Shown one piece after another: positions 21,263-32,332 of a stretch of 64,000 bases of DNA. Each line of letters opens with the position of its first letter. Within the stretch, counting starts at the first letter, position 1. The stretch covers positions 2,561,532 to 2,625,531 of the forward strand of contig SSNP01000065.1 in NCBI GenBank assembly GCA_006937955.1, in the 5' to 3' direction. The DNA comes from Pachypanchax playfairii (Eukaryota > Chordata > Actinopteri > Cyprinodontiformes > Aplocheilidae). The notes beneath the pieces were generated by a model. The model made no database searches, was not told where the DNA came from, and saw only the letters and a list, made by a program, of their open reading frames with translations. The position numbers and the translations under genes were made by a program.

Positions 21263-21850
21263 GACCCTCTGACCACCACCAAACAAGCACCGTACCTTCT
21301 GACCACCACCAAACCGCCACGGGACCCTCTGACCACCACCAAACAGCCACCGGACCCTCTGACGACCACCAAACAACCACCGGACCCTCTGACCACCACC
21401 AAACAGGCACCGGACCCTCTGACCACCACCAAACAGGCACCGGACCCTCTGACCACCACCAAACAGGCACCGGACCCTCTGATCACCACCAAACAACCAC
21501 CGGACCCTCTAACCACCAAACAGCCACGGGACCCTCTGACCACCACCAAACAGCCACCGGACCCTCTGACCACCACCAAACAGCCACGGGACCCTCTGAC
21601 GACCACCAAACAACCACCGGACCCTCTGACCACCACCAAACAGGCACCGGACCCTCTGACCACCACCAAACAACCACCGGACCCTCTGATCACCACCAAA
21701 CAACCACCGGACCCTCTAACCACCACCAAACAGCCGCAGGACCCTCTGACCACCACCAAACAGGCACCTGTCCCTCTGATCACCACCAAAGAGGCACCGG
21801 ACCCTCTGACAACCACCAAACAGCCACGGGACCCTCTGACCACTACCAAA
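21263..21850. repeat. 30-bp minisatellite, about 19.5 units
   Basis: The unit is about GGACCCTCTGACCACCACCA plus AACAGCCACC. Units are exactly 30 bases except one of 27 (21511-21537). Because the period is divisible by three, several frames stay open on both strands (a GPSDHHQTAT-like decapeptide on the + strand). These frames are a by-product of the period and are not annotated as genes. Confidence 0.95.
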
Positions 21851-21928
21851 GAGAGATTCCTTCTTTTAGAATCAGAATCAGTTAATTGCAAGCCATCTCA
21901 ACAAGGAATTTGTCTTGGATTAAGTAAC

Positions 21929-23247
21929 TAGGGTTGCCAACTGTCCCGTATTAGCCAGGACATCCCGTATTTTTATCTAAATAGGATTGTCCCATACGGG
22001 ATATCTTTTGTCCCTTATATTGGGTGTTGCTTGATATGTTTGCCAATTAGCTTACAGCACACTTACACACGACTATGACACGAGTATGACAATAACGAAT
22101 TCCGCTTATCTCATTGGTCGAGGTGCGGTTGCTTGCGAAGAAGATACCGGAAGACAGATGACCATAACAAAGCAGCATGAGTGACAGTGAGACAGACTCC
22201 GACACTGGTTTACAGGTATAGGACGATAGTACACCTTCGACCAGCAATGCTTTCACCCCTCCGGAAAAAAAGACAAAATAAAATAGGCTATAAAATACAG
22301 GGAGGAATGGGAGAAGAGAAACACCTGACTGGAAAAAGTACACGAACACCTAAAGTGCACTGCAGTGCCATTGCACTTTTTTCATAGCCCATGGTGGACT
22401 GACTGACCTCAAGAAGCGCTCCTTACTGCAGCAAGAGCTCAAAAGAAATAAAAAGGGAAAAAATAGACTGTCTCCACATAATGTAGCATTAAGCTTTTGA
22501 GTTTGAGAGTTCAATCTTTTTATCTTTTACTTCAACTACAGACCTGGGGTCTCATTTATAAAACTTTACTTAGAATCTTTACTAAAATCGTACTTAAGCT
22601 CAGCAAAAAAAAATCTACTTACGCCAAGTAAGTTTGGGACCTATAATACATGGAGTACGCACAGCTGCACGCAATCTCTGCTTTATAAATACCACTTTAC
22701 CTAGAAATGTGCTCAGGTGTTTCTGGATCACATCCCGCCCTCAACACGCCCACTTTCTGCCATAAATGGTCAATGCAAAGTGCCTTGTGGATCTCATGCA
22801 TATTACATGAGCCGGCATTTTTCCGACCCGTTTTGTGCGTAAGCAAGCTTTATAAATGAGACCCCTGGACTTTGAGGCACACATATTTTATGTTTATTGC
22901 TTTTCCACAGACTCTCCACTTTTCTTATTGCACTAAATGTGTCCTATTACAGGAACGCTCTGCTTTCTATTGTTCTCTATTAATTTATACAATTTTAAGA
23001 ACGCAGGACAGGTTTAAGAAAGGTACTATTTTATTATGTTAATTTTATTATTTTGAACTGAAAATAAATTGCTAAATACTAATTTGTTTTCTGTGTTCAT
23101 AACACTTAAAATATGTTAAACCAGGTTCAAGTCAGATAGTTAAAGAGCTAAAAAAATTTGACAAGCCAGGAAGAGTGAAGGCAATCAGGTTGGCCGGCCC
23201 CCCCATCGAGGGGTCCCTTATTTTTTTTCAGTGAGTTGGCAACCCCA
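21929..23247 (+). mobile_element. hAT element (TAGGGTTGCCAAC ends) with a zinc-finger remnant
   Basis: The ends are TAGGGTTGCCAACTGTCCCG and the inverse of TGGGGTTGCCAACTC. They are flanked by TAAGTAAC (21921-21928) and GAAGTAAC (23248-23255), 7 of 8 identical. Near 22240-22420 the + strand carries a degraded BED/zinc-finger segment (TPKVHC, then SIAHGG-like residues in shifted frames). A Harbinger miniature (22547-22864) is nested inside. The transposase core is missing. Confidence 0.85.
22547..22864. mobile_element. Harbinger-like element B, 318-bp miniature with CTG duplication
   Basis: The ends are GGGTCTCATTTATAAA and its inverse, with CTG on both sides (22544-22546 and 22865-22867). 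It is an internal deletion of the longer copies A and C: about 215 bases of the left part and about 60 bases of the right end remain. It provides the empty site for the TTAA insertion in copy A. Confidence 0.9.
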
Positions 23248-23255
23248 GAAGTAAC

Positions 23256-24079
23256 ACAGAGAATGTATTATTTATTAAGTTGGAAGGTAAGAATAGGGTT
23301 CTGTAGAGCATTTAAGAATCAATATTTGCACTCACACAGAGAAACACATCTCCCTCCCTCCATTATAAGGAAGGAAACTAATGGAGCCAATCCACATCTG
23401 CTGATGAGAAGATAAGATGCTGATCCACACAGTTCATTACTGCATGTGTGTGTTTGTGCACATGCATTTTTCAACCTTTGTTTATGAGGACTGGTGTGTG
23501 TGTTTGTGTGTGACTGCGTGTTTGTGCGTGTGTATGGGTGTGGGGTGTTTGATTGGGGATTTCTAAAACTTCATATTTTACTTGTTCTTAATGAACAGCA
23601 TTTATTACTCACAGTTTGTTCCATTTTTTAATGTTGCTGAATTTCAGGCTTTCACAGGATGGTACATATTTATAAATATTTCTGTGAAGTTTGTTTAAGT
23701 GAAGTGGGAGTGAAAGGGAGAAGAAGAAGGTGAGGATGAAAAGCTTGGTGCCTTGGAAAGCAGTTCACAGCATATCTGACAATAAAGTCCATCATTAACT
23801 TTCCCACTCCCTTCCTCTTTCCTCCCATTCAACTCATGTGAGTGTATTTCTATAAGAAAGAAAGAGAGTGTGAAGAGTGCAGTCATATTGGAGGGAAATG
23901 AGGGCGTACTGGGTGTATTGCTGGCTTAGATAACAACACAATGAAACACAACATGTGTGTTTGTAAAAGGAAAGACCTCTTAACATTTTCAATTTAGAAT
24001 AAAACAGTCTTCCAAGAAGCTTTGCCAGTTTTCTTTATCCTTCTATTATTCAATAAATAGGAAACTCATTCAATAGAAT
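23256..24079. other. Unassigned DNA with short TG tract
   Basis: No gene supported. A purine-rich part and a GTGTGTTTGTGTGTGACTGC tract lie near 23490-23530. Short open frames lack domains. Confidence 0.4.
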
Positions 24080-24361
24080 GTAAATGGTAAATGTCCTGTA
24101 TTTGTATAGTGTTTTCTAGTCATTCAGACCACTAAAGGCGCTTTAACACTGCAACGTTTACATTTACCCATTCACACAACCTGATGTGTAGACCGGGGGG
24201 AGAGGGTAAAACTCATACAACCCGATGTGCAAATCGGACGGCAACATGGGGTTCAGTGTCTTGCCCAAGGACACTTTGACATGTGGTGATAGAAGCCGGG
24301 ATTGATCCACCAACCTTCCAATTGGAAGACAACCGCTCTAACCACTGAGCCACAGCCGCCC
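24080..24361 (-). mobile_element. tRNA-derived SINE, minus orientation, copy 1
   Basis: On the minus strand the head (24361 down to about 24290) looks like a tRNA. The A box is TGGCTCAGTGG and the B box is GGATCAATCC, with the spacing expected for RNA polymerase III promoters. The body carries GTGTCCTTGGGCAAGACACT and ends at ACATTTACCATTTAC. The copy at 50527-50815 has the same structure. Confidence 0.85.
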
Positions 24362-24720
24362 AATGTACAAGAGACCTCCATGAGAAACAAGAAAAACCCT
24401 GTTGATTCCATTACAGCTTGGTGTGGCTGTAATGGAGATGCTATATTGGACTCGTGACCTGTACTGAGTGCATATCATATCACAATATTTTACTGTGAAA
24501 TCATGATCACTTTTATAATTATTTTAATAGTTTTTAAATCTATTCATGCTTTTTTAATATCTTACATGTTACTGAACAATAAAAGAACACAATTTCTTTA
24601 AAGAAAAAACCCTTAAAAATATTTACAGTTAAAAAAATAATGGAAAATTTAAGCCAAATAACACATTAAAGACCCACTCTGATGAAAATCATGTTTTTCA
24701 TGTTGTTAACATGTTCTTGT

Positions 24721-26029
24721 TGTTAGGTCTTGGGGTGGTTGCTTATGATTTATGGGTGTATTGTTTTCCTGTAGTGGTTTTTCCAGTTTATCTGTGATTT
24801 TGTGTTAAGTTTTCATTCCACTGGTCACTCTGTTCCTTGTTTAGGGTAGTCACGTCTCATGTGTTCCTGTTAGGCTTTTATGTTTGGTCTCGCCCCACTT
24901 CTTGTTGTGCTTTTATTTTGATATCGTTTGTACTTCCTGTTTTTCCCCATGTATAGGTCCCTTGATTGTGTTTCATCACTTCCTTTGTTTCTTTTGTTTC
25001 CAGGTGTGTCTAGTTTCTTTGATTAGCTTTCAGTTTGTTATTTAAGGAGCGTGTTCAGGTTTATTTGTTATCGGTTCGTTTTGGTTCCTGGTCGTGTTTT
25101 TGTACAATCATGGACGAAATTTTGATTTCAGAGGTGGGGGGGGGCAGAAGTGTTTTTCATAAAACTAATCTTTCAGCTTACTGTGTCCTCCATTGTTTCT
25201 TTTAGTTTTCTATTGCTACTTTTAAGCCCAATGTTCCTTGGTTTGACTGGTTGTAAAGCATGTAGCCAAACATTATCACCCAATTCTGTGTTTTACCTGA
25301 GTCAACATCACACCAACTTAGTAACAATTTTGCCTATTTAAGGAATATTATCATTTAATTAGCACCACCTACTGGTGGGCAAGTCAAACTGGCATTACAT
25401 TTGGGAAGAAAAGGTGTTGAAGGACGGCTGGAAGACATTTCTTTGAGTAACTTACAGTTTGACTTCTAAAAAAGTCTCTTATGTCGCCTTTTTTACTCTT
25501 TGACATCATAAACCCAAACGCCGGCCAAACGACAGTTGCACAGCACTCCTGACCGCAGGTTAGCTCGCCACCACACCGGTCTGTCTGTCTGCAGTGTGCA
25601 AACAGGCAAGGGGGAGTGACAGCAGAAACAGCCAATCACACAAGAGGAACTGGTAGGCGGGCTAAACTAGGGGAGGGGCTTCAGCTTGAGCGGCCGTTTT
25701 CTGCTTGGTCCTAGTGCTCAACCCATCTCTGTTTAATGTAGCGAAACATTGTTTTTGGACAGTTGCAGAGTACAGGGGACCAAAACGGCCTTTTGAAAAA
25801 GTGCAGGGGACATGTCCCCTGTGTCCCCCCCCTAAAACTACGTCCATGCGTACAATGGATTACTTTTTCCTTCCTGCCGATGGTTCTTCTGTTCCTCATG
25901 ATCCACAGTTTGTTTTGCTGCCCGTCAGCTTCTTGTTTTCCCCCTCATTAAATGTTTATGTTTGATCTCATCCCTGGTTTTCCGTGCTTTTCTGCACTTG
26001 AGTCTGCCACTTAAACCCAGATCATAACA
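24721..26029 (+). mobile_element. Solo LTR with CTTGT duplication, interrupted by a hAT
   Basis: Ends TGTTAGGTC and CATAACA, with perfect 5-bp repeats CTTGT at 24716-24720 and 26030-26034. Without the nested hAT it is about 561 bases, close to the 568-bp solo LTR at 14274. It shares phrases with it (CACTTCCTTTGTTTC, CTTATTTAAG-like promoter DNA), so both belong to one family. Confidence 0.85.
25109..25848. mobile_element. hAT-like element, 740 bp, nested in the LTR
   Basis: Inverted ends CATGGACGAAATTTT and the inverse of CATGGACGTAGTTTT. Flanking 8-bp repeats TGTACAAT (25101-25108) and CGTACAAT (25849-25856) agree at 7 of 8. Near the right end the + strand reads KRPFEKVQGTCPLCPP in one frame, perhaps a remnant of a zinc-finger transposase. 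No intact gene. Confidence 0.8.
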
Positions 26030-26538
26030 CTTGTGGCATGTTTCTGATGCTAGAGGTAATGTCTTAGGAAAATAAAGCTCAAAATTGCATTTCTGAGTAT
26101 TTCTGCATTCAAATCACTGTGAGTCAGTAACAGAAGCTAAAATGTATCTAAAACAGACTGGATTTGTGATGTAGAAACTCCACAGGGGCCGGGGCCACAA
26201 GCACCTGCTCCGAGCTAGCATAAACAGAAAGCTCTCAGCAAGGGGGAGAGACGGGGAGATCCTCCATGTCAACGGTTCCACCCACAACACAGAGGTGAAT
26301 TGCTAATATGCTACTGACACTATGCAGTAACTATGTCCCAGAAAATGGCACAAGTTTTGCAACTTTAGGTAAAAAAAAAACCCATAATCATATTTTAAAA
26401 ACAACTGAGACATTTTAAAAGAGCTCAAAAGATGATCAGAGTAGGTCTTTTAAACTGTGTAACTGTCACAACACCTGTCAGTTTGCTTTCACTCCCCATT
26501 CCAGCTGTGCAATCACCTGTCATCCTGGCTGTATCTCT

Positions 26539-27040
26539 ATTCAGGCTCTGCATACTTCGAAGGTCAGATTTATGAGCCAGTTACATCACAACGCCGCAAC
26601 TAGGCCTGTCTAAATTCGAAGACTCCTTCGAATGCGGCTGACCTTAACACTGTTTGTTAAACATATATAAACCTGCTACATTAATTTCTGATCTATGAAC
26701 AAATATTCAAGGTAAACATGAAATAATAAAAATACAGAAGGCAGAAGAGCCTCATTTTTCTCATACAAAAAAAAAAATAACATAACAGTTCATATATTTA
26801 TTGTGGGATAAACCAACTAAGGACCGTTTTTTCAAACATTTTTAAAGCAGTTCTAACTTCTGTTCAGGTCAGAGTCGTCACAGTTGCTAAGTGACAGCAC
26901 ATTCATGGGGGTGGGAGTTCATCTGAAGGCTAGACCTGTCCCAATTCACAGCTGTTAACATCCGGTCTACCCGGTCGAGGAAGTACGCGGCCCACGTCGA
27001 GCGGGTAGACTGGGTCCTTCGAAGTACGCAGACCCTGAAT
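26539..27040. mobile_element. DNA element with 25-bp inverted ends
   Basis: ATTCAGGCTCTGCATACTTC at the left is matched by the inverse ATTCAGGGTCTGCGTACTTC at the right, followed on both sides by GAAGG. A two-base AT duplication is possible but not provable, because AT is its own inverse. A related right end (GCAGACCCTGAATTTGG) occurs at 40440-40475. No coding capacity. Superfamily unassigned; an ISL2EU-like element is one possibility. Confidence 0.65.
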
Positions 27041-27276
27041 TGGAATGCAGCCCGTCACTCTCACCTATCTCCAGCTCACAATCACATTTATCATTTCCAC
27101 CTGCTTCTTTGTGCAATAAGTCCCTGCTCTCACTGCTGGAGGGGGCACCAAATTCTCCTTTTTGTTCTGTACAGACTGTTGGACACACCATTCATTTCAT
27201 GTAAATATCAAAGCAAGTAATAATTAAATATTTATCTATCATCTCTACTGTTCATTTTAGTATAAATAAATATTTT

Positions 27277-27560
27277 TTGAAGTTTCAAGTTTATTTATTT
27301 ATAAAGCGCCAGTTCATGACAAAGTCATTTCAAGGCACTTCACAGAAAAATCTACCAATTAATAATAAAACATTTTCTATCTAAGGAACCAGCCGATTGG
27401 GCTGAATTGTTAGTTCAGCACAATCCTCCATCCTGAGCAGCACGATTGGCGACAGTGGAAAGGAACGACTCCCTTTTAACAGGAAGAAACCTCTAGCAGA
27501 ACCAGAACCAGAACCCGGCTCAGGATGGGCGGCCTTCTGCCTTAGCCAACTGGGGTCGGC
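27277..27560 (-). mobile_element. L2/CR1-like LINE 3' end, minus, 5'-truncated
   Basis: Identical in layout to the 3' end of the long copies at 34140-34465 and 62905-63180. On the minus strand it reads CCCAGT-GGCTAAGGCAGAAG and ends CTTTATAAATAAATAAACTTG. Only about 280 bases remain, the usual product of truncated reverse transcription. Confidence 0.85.
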
Positions 27561-28118
27561 TTTTATTGCAACGTACAGTAGAGAGCACCAAAATCCTTTT
27601 CCGCCAAGGGCACCATGCAGCTCAGGGCCGGCCCTGGATTCCAGAAATAAAGTGGGCCTGACAGACTTCTGACGTGGATTCTGCCTGCTCAGCTCCGCCC
27701 ACGTCTCTGCCCCTCCCTCCAAATCTCTGCATCAACGTAATTCACCTCTGCTTGTTTTTTTACCTTGATTTTGGATCTCCCCATGGATGAATTTAAAGAG
27801 TGGAATGTTTTAAACGTTAGCCTGAGATTCATACCTGTTTGGTTACCCACGCTAACCGAAAGTAAACAAGCTAGTTAATTGCATCTCGCGGTAAGACGTA
27901 TTGTGTCACTTCCTGTTTGTCTCGGTTGCACTGTTTGGCTGCTGTTTTGGCATTTTTTTGGATTTCCACTGATTTACTGTCATTTTTTGCCTTAGTAGTT
28001 CATAAGCACTACTCTCTTAGCTGTTCTGCACTCCTGTCTTAAGGGAATCTTTGGTTTTAACTTCTCTTAGCTTTTAATTTTATAATACTGTTCGTTAGCT
28101 AGCCCAGCTTAGCTTAGC
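27561..28118 (+). other. Flank and probable 5' UTR of the L2/CR1-like LINE
   Basis: 27561-27880 has no gene and no assigned repeat. From about 27890 (CACTTCCTGTTTGTCTCGG) the sequence probably belongs to the 5' UTR of the LINE whose first ORF starts at 28119. The exact 5' end is not resolved. Confidence 0.45.
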
Positions 28119-28962
28119 ATGGCTTCTCTTTCACAGTCTCCTGCCTTGACCTGTTCTGTGTGTCAGATGTTTAGTTATTCCTCTGCCTCCTTTACTGATA
28201 ATGGTACGTGTAACAAATGTAGAGGCCGTCTGTTTTGGAATTGCGGCTCCGTGCTTTTGAGACTCCAGCAGTTGGTCAGGTTCCTTTAGCGAGCACGGAG
28301 CCACTGAGACTAGCTCCCCTTAGCCTTCCTCTGGCAAATCCCGAGCAGCCGGGAGCCCAGGCCGGCTGGGTGACGGTCAGAAGGAAGCATAGTCCTAAGC
28401 AGCCCCCGGTTCACCATCGCCCCGTCCACGTTTCAAACCGTTTTTCCCCACTCAGCGACACACCCGCTGAGATACAGACTCTGGTTATTGGCAGCTCCGT
28501 AGTACGAAACGTGGCATTAGAGACACCAGAGACCATAGTCATATGCCTTCCGGGGGCCAGAGCGGGCGACATAGAAGCTACCTGAAACTGCTGGCTAAGG
28601 ATAAGCGTAAATACAGGAAGACTGTTATTCACGTCGGCAGTAACGACACCCGGTTACGCCAATCGGAGGTCAAGATTAATGTTGCTTCGGTGTGTAACTT
28701 TGCAAAAACAATTTCGGACTCCGTAATCTTCTCTGGTCCCCTCCCTAATCTGAGAAACAATGACATGTTTAGTCGTATGTCTTCATTTCGTCGCTGGTTG
28801 TCTAGGTGGTGTCCCGATAACAACGTGGGCTTTATCGATAATTGGCAGACGTTTTGGGGAAAACCTGGACTGATTTGGAGAGACGGCATCCATCCTACTT
28901 TGGATGGTGCAGCTCTCCTTTCTAGAAATATGGCTGAATTTATTACTTTTCCAAAACCGTGA
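28119..28962 (+). pseudogene. LINE ORF1: zinc-knuckle-like start plus SGNH esterase domain
   Basis: The ATG at 28119 starts a frame with CSVC and CNKC pairs (a possible zinc-binding knuckle), broken by a frameshift near 28230. The next frame (28235-28585) carries VIGSSVVRN, the block I of SGNH/GDSL esterases, here with GSS instead of the usual GDS. After a second shift near 28575, 28580-28962 carries VIHVGSNDTR (block III) and DGIHPTLDG (catalytic Asp-His, block V). Esterase ORF1 proteins are known in CR1/L2-type LINEs. Two frameshifts make this copy dead. ORF2 follows after a 12-bp minisatellite. Confidence 0.8.
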
Positions 28963-28972
28963 CAATCCAGGG

Positions 28973-29115
28973 TCCAGTCCAGGGTTCAGACCAGGGTCCA
29001 GTCCAGGGTCCAGTCCAGGGTCCACTCCAGGGTCCAGTCCAGGGTTCAGACCAGGGTCCAGACCAGGGTCCAGACCAGGGTTCAGACCAGGGTCCAGTCC
29101 AGGGTCCAGTCCAGG
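28973..29115. repeat. 12-bp minisatellite between LINE ORF1 and ORF2
   Basis: About 12 copies of a 12-bp unit, GGGTCCAGTCCA or GGGTTCAGACCA, lie directly between the ORF1 stop and the ORF2 region. Frames through it are open on both strands because the period is divisible by three. Confidence 0.9.
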
Positions 29116-29187
29116 AAGCAGAGTTGTAGTCTTACACACCTCTCTGCAGCTTCTCTGTCGTTACCCTCCCACTTTCCTATAGAGACG

Positions 29188-32170
29188 GTGTCTGCTCAAC
29201 CACGGTTCAAATTAAATAAACAAATATTTTGTTCTAGAAAAATAAATAATAAAAATCTGATTAAAATAAATACAGTTACTAATATAAAAGCTGTAAATAA
29301 AACCATTAGATGTGGTTTACTGAATGTTAGATCTCTTTCATCTAAATCTCTGTTAGTTAATGATCTGAAAGTTGATCATCATATTGATCTATTTTGTCTT
29401 ACGGAAACCTGCAGCAGGAGGATCATGTTAGTATTAATGAATCAACTCCTTCTAACTACCTTAATCTTCATGTTCCTCCAGCAACAGGTCGAGGAGGAGG
29501 AGTAGCAGCTATTTTCCAGTCAGGTCTATTGATTAGCTCTAGACCAGTTACTAGTTATAATTCTTTTGAATTTATGACCCTCAGTATTTCTCACCCAAAT
29601 TGGAAATCAGAGGAACCTTTTTTACTTGTTGTTGTATATCGTCCACCAGGTGCTTATTCTGAGTTCTTGTCTGAATTTTCAGTCTTTTTATCAGAACTAT
29701 TATTGAAATCTGATAAAGTCATTATAGTGGGAGATTTCAATATTCATGTTGATGTTGAAAGTGATAGTTTGAATATAGCTTTTAATGATCTTTTGGATTC
29801 AGTTGGTTTCTCTCAAAGTGTAAACAAACCAACTCATTATTGTCATCATACTCTTGATCTTGTTCTGACTTATGGCGTGGAGATTGAACAGCTGATAGTG
29901 TTTCCTCACAACCCTGTCTTGTCTGATCATTTTTTAATAACCTTTGAGTTTACAATGATGGACCTCACCGCTCCAGATAGAAACTATAACTACCGCAGAT
30001 GTTTATCAGAAAATGCTGTAACTAAATTCAAAGAATCTATTCCATTAGTTTTATCTTCATTCCAGAAGAATAATATAACAGAGAGCAGCTACAAAGATTT
30101 TGCAGACTGGCGAATTGATGATCTTACTGATAATCTTACAGCTTCAATGCGCACGTCATTGGATAAAGTTGCTCCTCTGAAAATGAAGGTAATCAGCCAG
30201 AGGAGGCTCCTTGGTTTAATTTAGAGCTGCGTATGCTAAAAAGAACTTCAAGAAAGTTAGAAAGGAAATGGCGTTCCACTAAGCTAGAAGAAGTTTATTT
30301 ATCTTGGAGAGATAGTCTGCTCATATACAAAAGAGCCCTTCGTAGGGTTAGAACTGAGTATTACTCGTCCCTCATAGAGGAGAACAAGAACAATCCCAGG
30401 TTTCTGTTTAGTACTGTAGCCAGATTAATAAAAAACCCAACTTCTGTTGAACCATGTATCCCTGTAAGTGATGACTTCATGGAATTCTTTACTAATAAAA
30501 TAGATTCAATGAGAGAAAAAATCTATAATGTCCTTCCCCCTGTTGTCTCTGGTTCGTTGTCCAGTGAAGCAGCTTTAGAATCTGAATCATGTTTAGACAG
30601 TTTCTGTCCAGCTGATCTTAATGAGTTAACACAAATTATAGCTTCTTCTAAACCATCTACATGTATGTTGGATCCTGTTCCAACCAGACTTTTTAAAGAT
30701 GTCTTCCCATTGATTAACACATGGATATTGGACATGATCAATATGTCTTTAATGAATGGATATGTGCCTAAGGCCTTTAAGGTTGCTGTTATTAAACCTT
30801 TACTTAAGAAACCTGATCTTGATCCAGGATCTCCAGGTAATTATCGACCTATATCCAATTTACCCTTCATCTCAAAAATTCTAGAAAAGATAGTTTCAAA
30901 CCAGTTATGTGATCATCTACACAGTAATAATCTATTTGAAGAGTTCCAGTCAGGATTTAGAGCTCATCATAGCACTGAAACAGCACTGGTGAAAGTTTCT
31001 AATGATATTCTCATGGCCTCAGACAGTGGACTTGTGTCTGTACTTGTCCTGTTAGATCTCAGTGCTGCGTTTGATACTATAGATCATAAGATCCTATTAA
31101 AGAGGCTTGAATATGATATTGGGATTCAGGGAACTGCATTAAACTGGTTTGAATCATATTTAACTGAAAGATTCCTGTTTGTTCATGTAAATAATGAATC
31201 TTCTTCATATACCAGAGTCAGTCATGGAGTTCCTCAGGGTTCAGTGCTTGGACCAATCCTCTTTACTATATATATGTTACCGCTTGGTAAAATTATTAGA
31301 CAACATGGTATAAAATTCCATTTTTATGCTGATGATACTCAGTTATATCTATCAATGAAGCCTGATGAGACCAACCAGCTGCAGAGATTACAAGCTTGTC
31401 TTAATGATGTAAAATGTTGGATGACGCTTAATTTTTTGCTTTTAAACTCAGACAAGACAGAGGTTGTGACTTTTGGGCCTGAGAATCTTAGGAACAAGTT
31501 GTGTAGTCAGTCATCAACATTGGATGGCATTAATTTGGCCTCCAACAAGAAGGTAAAGAACCTGGGTGTTATCTTTGACCAGGACATGTCCTTTAGTTCT
31601 CATATAAAACATGTTACCATGACGACCTACTTCCACCTGCGTAATGTTGCTAAAATTAGGAGCATTTTGAATCAAAGAGATGCAGAAACTTTAGTTCATG
31701 TATTTATTACTTCTAGACTTGATTACTGTAATTCATTATTATCAGGATGTTCTAATAGTGCTGTTAAAGGCCTCCAGCTGATCCAAAATACTGCTGCCAG
31801 AGTTCTGATGAGAGTTAAAAGGAGAGACCATATTTCTCCTGTTTTAGCATCACTTCATTGACTCCCTGTAAGGTCTAGAATAAAGTTTAAGGTTTTACTT
31901 TTGACGTATAAGGCCTTGAACGACCAAGCTCCAGCTTATATTAAAGATCTTATTGTTCCATATGTTCCTAACAGAGCACTTCGCTCTCAGACTGCAGGTC
32001 TGCTTGTAGTTCCTAGAGGTTCTAAAAGTAGAATGGGAGGAAGAGCTTTTAGTTATCAGGCTCCTCTCCTGTGGAACCAGCTTCCACTTTTTAATCCATG
32101 AGGCAGACACCTTGTGTAGTTTTAAGAATAGACTTAAAACTTTCCTTTTTACACAATCCTATAGTCAGGG
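29188..32170 (+). pseudogene. L2/CR1-like LINE ORF2: endonuclease plus reverse transcriptase
   Basis: The apurinic endonuclease part covers 29310-30220: LLNVRSLSSKS-like start, FCLTET, VVVYRPPG, VIIVGDFNIHVD, and LSDHFLITFEF near the end. The RT part is one open frame at 30233-31861: NYRPISNLPFISKILEKI, HSTETALVKV, LLDLSAAFDTIDH, GVPQGSVLGPILFTIYM, FYADDTQLYL, and SDKTEVVTFG. Breaks are a frameshift near 29430, another near 30200, a TGG-to-TGA stop at 31859-31861 and a shift near 32095. The copy at 63467-64000 reads through the last two sites, which shows the intact state. The element is otherwise nearly full length. Confidence 0.9.
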
Positions 32171-32332
32171 TTAGCTTGGGTTCTCCTGAGCTTTCCCTTT
32201 AGTTATGCTGCTATAGGTTTAGACTGTCGGAGGACTGACCACATTTCTTCACTCTGCTGTCTTTCTTTACTCTGGCTGCCTCTGAGGAGGATGTATCTCA
32301 CATAAACTAATGAATGTGCTAATGAACTGAAC

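Larger units (their letters stand above)
24670..26449. mobile_element. TTAA-flanked element interrupted by an LTR and a hAT
   Basis: Inverted ends AGACCCACTCTGAT (left) and AAGACCTACTCTGAT (right end, inverted), with TTAA at 24666-24669 and 26450-26453. Removing the LTR at 24721-26029 leaves about 470 bases, similar in size to the TTAA element at 7536. No coding capacity. Confidence 0.75.

Noticed and set aside
21263..21850. CRISPR-like regular repeats
   Set aside because: Units are directly adjacent without unique spacers, and this is vertebrate DNA.
21178..21891. Long frames on both strands as repetitive proteins
   Set aside because: They are produced by a 30-bp tandem repeat without stops. 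No start context, domain or conservation supports a gene.
25384..25965. Small open frames around 25.4-25.9 kb as genes
   Set aside because: They fall in a hAT-like element nested in an LTR and have no intact domain.
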